Positions 31,876 through 40,364 of a stretch of DNA of 46,454 bases are shown piece after piece. Numbering within the stretch: the first letter of the stretch is position 1; every line of letters starts with the position of its first letter. A program made the translations under genes and the position numbers. Below the pieces are notes generated by a model, which was not told the origin of the DNA, made no database searches, and was given only the letters and a program-made list of their open reading frames with translations. Source of the DNA: JABWCE01 sp964617955 (GTDB lineage: Bacteria; Bacteroidota; Bacteroidia; NS11-12g; UBA9320); the NCBI GenBank assembly GCA_964617955.1, contig CAZTXB010000022.1, positions 1-46,454 of the forward strand, given 5' to 3'.

Positions 31876-32229
31876 CTAAAAATCCGACAAGCAAAAACGC
31901 GGATTGAAGGTCCCCGCACCTAGGGGATTGTGTTTCTCAACACTGATCTCCCATTTAATGACCTGAGGAAATTGAGTACTCAACGCTGCATAGATGTTGA
32001 GTGCGACGCTTTCAATTAAAGGTTCGCGCCGGCTGAACGCTTCTTTTACGGAGGCATGCAGCTTCTCATAATCCACGGTATTGCTCAGGCTGGGGCGTTC
32101 TAAGCGATAGTCGGTATTCAATTGGGCTTTAACCGACACGGTAAAGAGGTTGCCAACCAAAGCTTCCTCCTCATGGATACCATGATAGCCGTAAAACGAT
32201 AGGTTTTCAAAATTGAGGGTTGCCAGCAT
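31876..32229 (-). CDS. folB: Dihydroneopterin aldolase
   Basis: A 117-residue FolB-type enzyme converting dihydroneopterin to hydroxymethyl-dihydropterin in folate synthesis. Family features are FYGYHGIHEEEALVGN near the N-terminus, NTVDYEKLHASV, LIESVALNI and the C-terminal VEKHNPLG. ATG at 32229 is preferred; an earlier in-frame TTG coincides with the end of a promoter-like TACTTTG element. It marks the right chromosomal edge of the accessory island and is divergent from the acyl-CoA dehydrogenase gene. Confidence 0.92.
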   Translation of the reverse strand: MLATLNFENLSFYGYHGIHEEEALVGNLFTVSVKAQLNTDYRLERPSLSNTVDYEKLHASVKEAFSRREPLIESVALNIYAALSTQFPQVIKWEISVEKHNPLGAGTFNPRFCLSDF

Positions 32230-32326
32230 GTGAATAAGGTGCAAAGTAAGCCATAATCCACGATAATTGAAATTCGGACCCTGCGCGAATCCATTTTTTT
32301 GTCGTGAGATTTTGGCCTTAAAGTTT

Positions 32327-32334
32327 TATTTTTG
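32327..32334 (+). promoter_or_regulatory. Bacteroidota -7 element for the acyl-CoA dehydrogenase gene
   Basis: TATTTTTG matches TAnnTTTG, 10 bases before the ATG at 32345. It supports that start over a longer in-frame frame. Confidence 0.5.
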
Positions 32335-32344
32335 CAATCCAAGT

Positions 32345-33562
32345 ATGACACAGGCTGATTTACTGAAACTCAAAGAAAAACAAGCCGGGCGCGACCCTTA
32401 TCAACAACCCGATTTTTACTTAATTGACGAATTGCTTACCGAGGAGCACAAGCTCATCAGGGATACCGTTCGGGACTGGGTAAAACGCGAAATTTCGCCG
32501 GTGATAGACGAATGCTGCCAGCATGCCATTTTTCCTGAATACATCAAACGCGGACTGGGGGAAATAGGATGTTATGGTCCCCAACTTCCCGCCGAATACG
32601 GCTGTGGCGGACTGGATTACATCTCCTATGGTTTGGCCATGCAGGAATTGGAGCGCGGCGACAGCGGGGTGCGTTCCACCGCATCGGTACAAGGCTCATT
32701 GGTGATGTACCCCATTTATAAATTTGGCAGCGAAGCGCAAAGAAGAAAATATTTACCCAAACTGGCCACCGGAGAGTGGATGGGATGTTTTGGGCTCACC
32801 GAACCCAATCACGGTTCCGATCCAAGAGGAATGGAATCAAAATTTGAAGACAAAGGGGACCACTACCTGCTCAATGGCGCAAAAATGTGGATTTCGAACT
32901 CTCCTTTTGCAGATGTGGCTGTGGTTTGGGCAAAAAATGAACAAGGCATCGTGAATGGCATGATATTGGAGCGTGGAATGCCCGGGTTTACGACACCTGA
33001 AACCCATAAAAAATGGAGTTTAAGGGCCTCGGCTACCGGCGAATTGGTATTTGACAATGTGAAGGTGCCAAAAGAAAATTTACTTCCCGGAGTGAAGGGA
33101 CTCAAAGGTCCGCTCACCTGTTTGAACTCCGCACGCTATGGCATCAGTTGGGGAGCGGTTGGGGCTGCAATGGATTGCTACGACACCGCAGTGCGCTATT
33201 GCAAAGAGCGCAAGCAGTTTGGCAAACCCATAGGAGGTTTTCAACTCCAACAAAAAAAATTGGCCGAAATGCTGACCGAAATCACCAAATCTCAATTGCT
33301 GTGCTGGCGACTGGGAAAATTGATGAATGAGGGAAGAGCCACTCCGGCTCAAATTAGCATGGCCAAGCGAAACAACGTAGACATGGCCTTAAACGTGGCC
33401 CGCACTGCCCGTCAAATGTTGGGAGGCATGGGCATTACAGGCGATTATCCCATCATGCGCCATAGCATGAATTTAGAGTCGGTGGTAACGTATGAAGGCA
33501 CGCATGATATTCACCTGCTGATTTTGGGTATGGAAATTACCGGAGAAAATGCTTTCAGTTAA
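32345..33562 (+). CDS. Acyl-CoA dehydrogenase, glutaryl-CoA-dehydrogenase-like
   Basis: A 405-residue FAD enzyme. GLTEPNHGSDP and WISNSPFADVAVVWA mark the acyl-CoA dehydrogenase middle domain, and RKQFGKPIGGFQLQQ with MLGGMGITGDYPIMRH mark the C-terminal domain. The catalytic Glu lies in TYEGTHDIHLLILG. The segment SGVRSTASVQGSLVMYPIYK and this catalytic region are those of glutaryl-CoA dehydrogenases (lysine and tryptophan breakdown), so that substrate is favoured but not proven. ATG at 32345 fits the family N-terminus. The next gene begins at the base after its stop. Confidence 0.9.
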   Translation: MTQADLLKLKEKQAGRDPYQQPDFYLIDELLTEEHKLIRDTVRDWVKREISPVIDECCQHAIFPEYIKRGLGEIGCYGPQLPAEYGCGGLDYISYGLAMQELERGDSGVRSTASVQGSLVMYPIYKFGSEAQRRKYLPKLATGEWMGCFGLTEPNHGSDPRGMESKFEDKGDHYLLNGAKMWISNSPFADVAVVWAKNEQGIVNGMILERGMPGFTTPETHKKWSLRASATGELVFDNVKVPKENLLPGVKGLKGPLTCLNSARYGISWGAVGAAMDCYDTAVRYCKERKQFGKPIGGFQLQQKKLAEMLTEITKSQLLCWRLGKLMNEGRATPAQISMAKRNNVDMALNVARTARQMLGGMGITGDYPIMRHSMNLESVVTYEGTHDIHLLILGMEITGENAFS

Positions 33563-34654
33563 TTGAGTTTTTCAAGATTCACATATTTAATTTTTGGGGT
33601 TTTTGGAATTTTTTCAAATTCTCAGGCATCCTTTGGTCCTACCAACGTCACCCTAAATTTGAGCAGGGCCTTACAGCCTGATTCCATCGGGTATAATATC
33701 CCTGCCGAACTTCCCCGTTTTTTATACTCTAAAATTATGGAGGGTTCTGCCACTCTGTGGGACAGCCCTTTGAAGGAAGTGAAAATAAGCGCAGAGGCCT
33801 TGAAAGGCATCGAAAGTTCGAGCAACACCTCCTTTTCAAGCCTTGAAAATTTATTTGTTCATGAAATTTGGGAATTGTCGAGAAAATACCTCGATACAAA
33901 GATCATTGGGTTCAGCTTTATTAACAAAGGAAGCAAAGGTCAGGTTTCTTATGGTTTTATCGATTATAAGGACGTGGTAGAAATTCTGGACAAGAGCAAC
34001 ATCCCTTGCAATGCGAATGGCGCGGTGAATACCACTTTCAGAGAGGCCATTCAATCTAAAGTGTTCAATTTTTCGATCGTACAATTTGGCAACGATGATT
34101 TTAAAAATAACCCTGCCAATGCCTTTAAGATTCAAAAGCAGCTCTTTGGCAATCCTGAAGTGGAACTTTACAAGGACCAGGGTGAACGCACCAAATACAA
34201 GACCCTGAGTTACGAAATCCATGCACATGGAGGCGAGCAAAACGCCTTGCTTTTTTCTGCGTTGTCGTATTATTTTACCAACAACCTGGAGACATTTTAC
34301 AATATGGCTGGAGAAGAAAGCACGCGCTATTTGAAAAAAAACCCAAGCCTATCCTTTTCAAAAATGCAGGTGACCGAACTGTATAAAAGCGAAAAGGGTA
34401 AAATTAGTTCAGAGCTAACCTCCATCCAATTGTATACCGAGGGAAAGCCTCTGCAAGCCACCTCTGTAGAAACCTACAGAAAAATGGGGATCACAGTCAT
34501 GTTTAAGCCTATAGATCTCTATTTAACGGAGAAGAATTACGGACTGTCGATTGTGTCGATCAATGCCGAAGAATTAAACAAACCGCTTGAGGAAAGTGCC
34601 AACATCATAAAAAAATTAAATGCCGGTCAGTGGTCTGATTTGGTAAAGCACTAA
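33563..34654 (+). CDS. Unrecognised exported protein
   Basis: About 363 residues from a TTG that immediately follows the stop of the acyl-CoA dehydrogenase gene. The N-terminus (LSFSRFTYLIFGVFGIFSNS, ending in QAS) looks like a signal peptide, so it is probably periplasmic or outer-membrane associated. I do not recognise the family. The layout around residues 50-165 (LYSKIMEGSATLWDSPLKEV, then LFVHEIWEL, then IIGFSFINKGSKGQVSYGFI) recalls GldN-type gliding and T9SS proteins, but only weakly. The C-terminal part repeats the pattern of a short strand and IDLYLTEKNYG. No transmembrane helix follows the signal. Confidence 0.75.
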   Translation: MSFSRFTYLIFGVFGIFSNSQASFGPTNVTLNLSRALQPDSIGYNIPAELPRFLYSKIMEGSATLWDSPLKEVKISAEALKGIESSSNTSFSSLENLFVHEIWELSRKYLDTKIIGFSFINKGSKGQVSYGFIDYKDVVEILDKSNIPCNANGAVNTTFREAIQSKVFNFSIVQFGNDDFKNNPANAFKIQKQLFGNPEVELYKDQGERTKYKTLSYEIHAHGGEQNALLFSALSYYFTNNLETFYNMAGEESTRYLKKNPSLSFSKMQVTELYKSEKGKISSELTSIQLYTEGKPLQATSVETYRKMGITVMFKPIDLYLTEKNYGLSIVSINAEELNKPLEESANIIKKLNAGQWSDLVKH

Positions 34655-34711
34655 AACACAGTGCAGAGAGATAAACAATCACATAACTACATCACACAGC
34701 AAAAAAATCAG

Positions 34712-36115
34712 ATGACGCTTATAAAGTTTGGAACAGATGGATGGAGGGCAATCATTGCCAGAGAATACACCGAAAGCAATGTGATGCGCGTGGCGGAGGC
34801 CACTGCACAATGGATATTGCAAAAAAAGGATGCTTCAAAAAAGGCAGTGATTGGATACGATTGTCGTTTTGGGGGTGAAATGTTTATGCAGGCCACGGCA
34901 AGGGTTTTCGCGTCTTATGGAATCACAAGTTATGTCGACGACCATTTTATAAGTACGCCCATGGTATCCTTGGCCACGGTAGAATTGAAAGCGGCAGCCG
35001 GAATTGTAATCACGGCAAGCCACAATCCTCCTTCCTATAATGGCTTCAAAATAAAAGACCACTTCGGGGGGCCTGCGGTACCGGCTGAAATAGCCAAAGT
35101 AGAGTCGCTCATTCCCGATCATTTCAACCGCGATTTAAGACCGTTTGAGCAATACGTAAAGGAAGGACTGATTGTATTTAGCGACCTGGAAGGCTTGTAT
35201 ATCAATGCCATAAAAAAGGGCATAGATTTTTCAAAAATTATCAAATCGGGCAATGAATTGGCCTATGATGCCATGTACGGGGCCGGCCAAAAGGCCATGC
35301 GCACTTTGTTGCCGGATACCACCTTTCTGCACTGCGAATACAATCCTTCGTTCGATGGGCAGGCACCGGAGCCCATTCACAAAAATCTTGAGGAACTGTC
35401 GCAACTCATAGAACTGTCGGAGGACATAGATCTTGGAATTGCCACCGATGGAGACGCCGATAGAATTGGGCTCTACAATGCGAAAGGAAAATTTATCGAT
35501 TCGCACCATATCATACTCCTGCTTATTCAATATTTACACCTGCATAAAGGTTTAGGAGGTAAGGTGGTTAACAGCTTTAGCTGCACGGGAAAAATTAAAA
35601 AATTATGCGATTACTATGGCTTGCCAAACGAAACTACAAAAATCGGTTTTAAGTACATTTGCGATATCATCATATCGGAGGATGTGCTCATAGGAGGAGA
35701 AGAGTCGGGGGGCATTGCCATCAAAGGCCATATTCCGGAAAGAGACGGATTATGGATAGGTTTAACCATTCTTGAATTTATGGCCGCTAGCGGCAAGAGC
35801 CTGGATGAATTAATCGATGAGGTGTATGCCATTACCGGATCCTTTGCCGTAGAGCGCTATGATCTGCACCTTGAGGAGGCTCAGAAACTGCGCGTCATTG
35901 AAGCCTGCGAGCAAGGTGTTTACAAAAATTTTGGTCCTTTTAACATAGAAAAGACCGAGGATTTAGATGGCTATAAATACCATTTGGGTAACGACCAATG
36001 GGTGATGATTCGTCCATCGGGAACCGAACCGGTACTTCGCATTTATGCGGAATCCTCGAACTCTGATAAGGCTTTTGAAATTTTAGAGGCTACTAAAAAT
36101 GCGGTTTTGACTTAA
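34712..36115 (+). CDS. Phosphoglucomutase/phosphomannomutase family protein
   Basis: A 467-residue alpha-D-phosphohexomutase. All four active-site loops are visible: the catalytic serine in TASHNPPSYNG (Ser103), the metal loop DGDADR near 246-251, the sugar-binding EESGG, and the phosphate-binding RPSGTEP near the C-terminus. It interconverts 1- and 6-phospho sugars; glucose or mannose specificity cannot be decided here. ATG at 34712 places the conserved KFGTDGWRA directly after the start; a longer frame from 34661 adds 17 unconserved residues. Confidence 0.93.
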   Translation: MTLIKFGTDGWRAIIAREYTESNVMRVAEATAQWILQKKDASKKAVIGYDCRFGGEMFMQATARVFASYGITSYVDDHFISTPMVSLATVELKAAAGIVITASHNPPSYNGFKIKDHFGGPAVPAEIAKVESLIPDHFNRDLRPFEQYVKEGLIVFSDLEGLYINAIKKGIDFSKIIKSGNELAYDAMYGAGQKAMRTLLPDTTFLHCEYNPSFDGQAPEPIHKNLEELSQLIELSEDIDLGIATDGDADRIGLYNAKGKFIDSHHIILLLIQYLHLHKGLGGKVVNSFSCTGKIKKLCDYYGLPNETTKIGFKYICDIIISEDVLIGGEESGGIAIKGHIPERDGLWIGLTILEFMAASGKSLDELIDEVYAITGSFAVERYDLHLEEAQKLRVIEACEQGVYKNFGPFNIEKTEDLDGYKYHLGNDQWVMIRPSGTEPVLRIYAESSNSDKAFEILEATKNAVLT

Positions 36116-36166
36116 TGAAGTGAAAGAAGAGCTGCTTAAAAATTAAAATCATTTTATAACTAAAAA

Positions 36167-37063
36167 ATGAAAAAGTTGATTCTGAGCAGCATCCTTTTTT
36201 GCTTCTGTTCGCTAAGCTTCGGACTGCAGCCGGCCGATACCCTGGCAGGATCGCCTTTTAAAAAAAAACTGATTGTGGGGTCACTGGCCGGTGCTTATGG
36301 CGGCAGTATGTTGGGCCTGTACCATTTGTGGTACGACACGTATCAAAAATCAAGTTTTCATTTGTATAACGACAACAAGGAGTGGCTGGGAATGGACAAG
36401 GCCGGACATGTGTACAGCGCCTATGTTGCAGGCAAATACAGTTATGAAATGTTGAAATGGGCAGGATTCGACACTAAACAGGCCGCCATCTATGGCCCAC
36501 TCTATGGTTACCTCTACCAAAGCACCATTGAAGTGTTCGATGGTTTTTCATCAGAATGGGGCTTTTCCTTAGGGGATGTGGCTGCCAACAGCCTTGGCAC
36601 CGGTTTGGTGATGACGCAGGCCATCTGTTGGGGCGAACAAAAAATAAGCATGAAGTATTCTTTTCATGAAACGCCATACGCAAACGCCCGACCGGAGGTT
36701 ATGGGCAATAACTTGGCGCAACATGTATTTAAAGACTATAATGGGCAAACGTATTGGGTTTGTGCCAATCCGAAATCGTTTCTTGCGTTAAAAAGGTGGC
36801 CTGTTTGGTTAAACATTTCCTTAGGCTATGGCGCTACGGGCATGTATGGGGGAGTGAGCAATCAAGGTCCCGGGTACGATTATTCAAGCACCCTACGCCG
36901 TAGACAGTGGTACATAGCACCCGATATTAACCTCGAAAAACTCAACGTAAAGCGAAGATGGATAAAAGTTGGATTAAAGGTTCTGAACGCCTTTAAAATG
37001 CCTTTGCCGACCCTACAAATAACCCAGGGCAAAGGTTTAGCTTTCAAACCCTTTTACTTTTAA
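36167..37063 (+). CDS. DUF2279 domain-containing exported protein (YfiM-like)
   Basis: A 298-residue protein with a signal peptide (MKKLILSSILFCFCSLSFG) and a DUF2279 domain (about 60-170: DKAGHVYSAYVAGKYSYEML, STIEVFDGFSSEWGFSLGDV, AANSLGTG). Short hydrophobic segments suggest membrane association. Function of the family is unknown. The C-terminal 100 residues are rich in aromatic residues and may form strands. Confidence 0.85.
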   Translation: MKKLILSSILFCFCSLSFGLQPADTLAGSPFKKKLIVGSLAGAYGGSMLGLYHLWYDTYQKSSFHLYNDNKEWLGMDKAGHVYSAYVAGKYSYEMLKWAGFDTKQAAIYGPLYGYLYQSTIEVFDGFSSEWGFSLGDVAANSLGTGLVMTQAICWGEQKISMKYSFHETPYANARPEVMGNNLAQHVFKDYNGQTYWVCANPKSFLALKRWPVWLNISLGYGATGMYGGVSNQGPGYDYSSTLRRRQWYIAPDINLEKLNVKRRWIKVGLKVLNAFKMPLPTLQITQGKGLAFKPFYF

Positions 37064-37110
37064 AGTTTTCCGTTTGGCAGGGACGGTCATTTTTTCAAGG
37101 ACGGGTTGAA

Positions 37111-37118
37111 TATATTTG
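37111..37118 (+). promoter_or_regulatory. Bacteroidota -7 element for priA
   Basis: TATATTTG matches TAnnTTTG, 50 bases before the TTG start of priA. Confidence 0.4.
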
Positions 37119-37168
37119 TAATCTTGTAAAATTAGCCTTCGCTAAAAAAATACGGTTTTAATAAACAA

Positions 37169-39625
37169 TTGGAAACGACGCGACACACCATCTTTGCCCA
37201 GGTCATACTGCCATTGGCTTTGCCTGTGAATCTCACCTACAGGGTTTCGGAGGAATTAAAAGAGTGGGTATCGGAAGGGAAGAGGGTGGTGGTGCAAGTT
37301 GGGAAGCGAAAACTTTATACAGCCATTGTTCTGAATGTAAGTGAAGAAGTTCCCAGCGGATATGAGGTAAAGTATATTTTGTCGGTACTTGACGACATGC
37401 CGATTGTGAGCGAGCAGCAGGTCGTGTTTTGGAAATGGATAGCCAATTATTACATGTGTACCTTGGGAGAGGTGATGAAGGCAGCTTTGCCGGCTGCCTT
37501 GAAATTGGAGGGGGAATCGGTACTTACCCTGGCCGCCGGATACGAGCATGCCGGTGATTTGGATTCGGATGAAGAGATGATTGTTCAATATCTGGAAAAA
37601 GTGCAGGAGGTCAGCATCGGTTCCGCATCTGTGCTGGTTAAAAAAAACAACATTTACAAAGTCATCAAATCGCTGTATCAAAAAGGCGCCATACTCATCA
37701 AAGAGGATATCTTCGACCATTACAAACCCAGGCGGGTAAAATGCCTTAAAATCAATGAAGACTTAGACGACGCAGAACTCAAAAGCATATTTGATGCGCT
37801 TGAAAAAAAGGCCATAAAGCAGCTTAATGTGTTAATGCATCTGTTCTCAGCGCAGGCGGCTACAGGCTTTGTGGAAAGAACCCACTTTGTAAAAAATACA
37901 GGGAATTCGGTTTCCTCGCTAAAAACCTTAATTGAAAAAGGGATTGTACATGAATTTGAATTGGATAAGCAGAGTTTAAAAGCGAGCGATGTAGAAAAAT
38001 TACCCTCGTTAAGCAAAGCACAGCTCAAGGCTGTAGAATCCATTAAAAAGGAATGGGAGTCGAAGGAAATCTGCCTTTTATATGGCGCCACCTCTTCGGG
38101 CAAGACCCATATCTATTTTCATCTGATAGAGGAAATGTTGAGCATAGGGAAGCAGGTGCTGTATCTCGTGCCTGAGCTCGCGCTTACCGCCCAATTGGTG
38201 GAGAGGTTCAGAAAGTATTTTGGAACCTTGGTCGAGGTCACGCATTCGGGCTTCAGCCAAAATGAAAGGCTCGAAACCTGGAACCATGTGGCCAACGGTA
38301 AAACCAAAATTATTTTGGGCGTAAGGTCTTCTATTTTTATGCCCTTCCGCAACTTGGGTTTGGTAATTATAGATGAGGAGCACGAAAGCACCTTGAAACA
38401 GCAAGACCCTGCACCCAGGTACCACGCCAGGGAGTGTGCGGCTGTTTTGGCCAAAGAATTTAATGCAAAAATGATTTTGGGAAGCGCCACGCCTTCCATT
38501 GAAAGCTGGCATAATGCCCATACCGGAAAATATGGATTCATCCCAATCAGCGAGCGATTTGGAGGCGTTGCGCCACCCGTGGTTGAGCTCGTTAACATCG
38601 CAGAGGCGATGCGCGGAAATAGAATGAAGGGCCCTTTCTCCACAGATATGTTAGAGGCCCTGGAAGTGGTTTTAGAACAGAAAAAGCAAGCCGTCATTTT
38701 TCAAAACCGAAGGGGCTATGTTCCGGTAACCGAGTGTGCGGTTTGCGGTTGGACCCCAAAATGTCAGAATTGCGATGTTTCCCTCACTTATTACACTTCA
38801 TCACAAAACTACCGATGCAATTTTTGTGGCTTTAAAATTGATTTAATTCAGCGTTGCGGGCAATGCTCCAGCACCCGGCTAAAGCTTATGGGGTATGGCA
38901 CCGAGCGCCTGGAGGAAGAGCTGAAACTTCATTTTCCCGAAGCGACAATAGCCCGTTTTGATTCCGAGTCGACCCGAAACAGAAAAAAAATGGAATCCAT
39001 CATCAAGGATTTTGAAAATGGAGACATCGATATCATGGTTGGAACGCAAATGCTGAGCAAAGGTCTTGATTTCGACAAGCTGGAATTTGTGGGTGTGGTA
39101 AACGCCGATCATCTCATCAACTTTCCTGATTTCAGATCGGTTGAACGAAGTTATCAAATGCTTGTACAGGTGGCGGGCAGGGCTGGTCGACGCGACAAGC
39201 CCGGAACCGTGATGGTACAAACCTATCAACCCTGGCATAAGGTTATTGAGGCTTTAAAAAACAATGAAATACAAACGCTTTACGATTGGGAGATACAGGA
39301 AAGGTTAAAGTTTAACTACCCTCCCTATACGAGAATCATAAAACTCATTATCCGGCATCCCAAAGAGGCCACTGCCGCAGCTGCGGCAACCAAATTAGGG
39401 GAGTGGCTTAAATCAGAATTGGGCGACAGCGTGTTAGGTCCGGAAAGCCCGAACGTGGCCAGAATCAGAAACCAGTTTATTCAGCAAATCATTATTAAGT
39501 ACAATCCATCGCTTACCTCCACCACAAAACTCAAAAAACTTATAGGCGATTACATACTGGCCATAAAAGTGGCAAAAGAGTATAAACCCATTTATATCAT
39601 CGCCGACGTCGATGCTTACTTTTAA
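37169..39625 (+). CDS. priA: Primosomal replication restart helicase PriA
   Basis: An 818-residue superfamily II helicase that reloads the replisome at stalled forks. The N-terminal 3'-end-binding domain (FAQVILPLALPVNLTYRV) is followed by the helicase: Walker A GATSSGKT, DEEH box IIDEEHEST, GSATPSIES, and the C-terminal motifs VGTQMLSKGLDF and QVAGRAGRRDKPG. The zinc-binding insert has the Cys pairs CAVCGW, CQNC, CNFCGF and CGQC. The start is TTG; no ATG precedes the conserved N-terminus. It stands alone. Confidence 0.96.
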   Translation: METTRHTIFAQVILPLALPVNLTYRVSEELKEWVSEGKRVVVQVGKRKLYTAIVLNVSEEVPSGYEVKYILSVLDDMPIVSEQQVVFWKWIANYYMCTLGEVMKAALPAALKLEGESVLTLAAGYEHAGDLDSDEEMIVQYLEKVQEVSIGSASVLVKKNNIYKVIKSLYQKGAILIKEDIFDHYKPRRVKCLKINEDLDDAELKSIFDALEKKAIKQLNVLMHLFSAQAATGFVERTHFVKNTGNSVSSLKTLIEKGIVHEFELDKQSLKASDVEKLPSLSKAQLKAVESIKKEWESKEICLLYGATSSGKTHIYFHLIEEMLSIGKQVLYLVPELALTAQLVERFRKYFGTLVEVTHSGFSQNERLETWNHVANGKTKIILGVRSSIFMPFRNLGLVIIDEEHESTLKQQDPAPRYHARECAAVLAKEFNAKMILGSATPSIESWHNAHTGKYGFIPISERFGGVAPPVVELVNIAEAMRGNRMKGPFSTDMLEALEVVLEQKKQAVIFQNRRGYVPVTECAVCGWTPKCQNCDVSLTYYTSSQNYRCNFCGFKIDLIQRCGQCSSTRLKLMGYGTERLEEELKLHFPEATIARFDSESTRNRKKMESIIKDFENGDIDIMVGTQMLSKGLDFDKLEFVGVVNADHLINFPDFRSVERSYQMLVQVAGRAGRRDKPGTVMVQTYQPWHKVIEALKNNEIQTLYDWEIQERLKFNYPPYTRIIKLIIRHPKEATAAAAATKLGEWLKSELGDSVLGPESPNVARIRNQFIQQIIIKYNPSLTSTTKLKKLIGDYILAIKVAKEYKPIYIIADVDAYF

Positions 39626-39820
39626 AGAGTTTGTGCCTTGGTGGTGCTGTAACATTCAGGTAGGACAATCACATAGCGAAACGGAGTGGTTTTGTTCTTA
39701 TAGGTTTTGGCATTTAAAAACTTTGTATGCGTTTGCTTTATCGGTTTTTTACGTTGCGGAAAATGACCTTTCTCAGTTTCAATACTGACTTAGGACAGAA
39801 TTTGAGACGCGACGAAATTC

Positions 39821-39828
39821 TAATTTTG
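39821..39828 (+). promoter_or_regulatory. Bacteroidota promoter for the CBS-domain gene
   Basis: TAATTTTG matches TAnnTTTG, with TTTG 16 bases further upstream (39801-39804) as a possible -33 element. Confidence 0.45.
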
Positions 39829-39847
39829 GAGTATTAATGAGAAAGAT

Positions 39848-40309
39848 ATGAAATCAAAAATTTTAATCAGAGATGTGATGACCACCGAAGTGATTTGTGC
39901 CAATCTGGAAAACAAATTGTCACAGGTATTGGAGTTTTTTACGCGTTTCAAAATAAAACACCTGCCGGTACTCGACAATAATAAGTTGGTGGGCATAATC
40001 AGTATAAGCGATATGGTGTGGTTTCTACAAAAGGAATTGGAAATACATCCTTTAAACAAACCGGATTTGGATGCGCAATTTAATTTGGGGAATATTATGA
40101 CCAAAAATCCATTTACATTGCGACCTGAGGATTATTTTGAAGTGGCCCTTAAAGTGCTTTCAGAAAATGACTTTCAAGCCATTCCCATTGCCGAAGACGG
40201 TGAAATTAAAGGAATCATCACGAGCAAGGATATCGTTAAGAAATTTAAAATGGAGAGCATGCCTTTTGAGAAGGCGTATTCCATCGATACTCCCGGTTTT
40301 GGACTGTAA
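39848..40309 (+). CDS. CBS-domain pair protein
   Basis: A 153-residue protein made of two CBS motifs and little else: VRDVMTTEVICANLENKLSQ-type text begins the first (here IRDVMTTEVICA) with HLPVLDNNKLVGIISISD, and the second contains NIMTKNPFTLRPEDYF and IPIAEDGEIKGIITSKDIV. Such proteins bind adenine nucleotides and act as sensors. No partner domain is attached, and neighbours do not indicate a target. Confidence 0.93.
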   Translation: MKSKILIRDVMTTEVICANLENKLSQVLEFFTRFKIKHLPVLDNNKLVGIISISDMVWFLQKELEIHPLNKPDLDAQFNLGNIMTKNPFTLRPEDYFEVALKVLSENDFQAIPIAEDGEIKGIITSKDIVKKFKMESMPFEKAYSIDTPGFGL

Positions 40310-40350
40310 GCCTTTCGCTGCATAAAAGGCTTTATATTACCGAAATGTCT

Positions 40351-40358
40351 TAGTTTTG
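40351..40358 (+). promoter_or_regulatory. Bacteroidota -7 element for the GH92 gene
   Basis: TAGTTTTG matches TAnnTTTG and ends 6 bases before the ATG at 40365. A TTG alternative start lies inside the element and was rejected. Confidence 0.5.
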
Positions 40359-40364
40359 TCCTGT

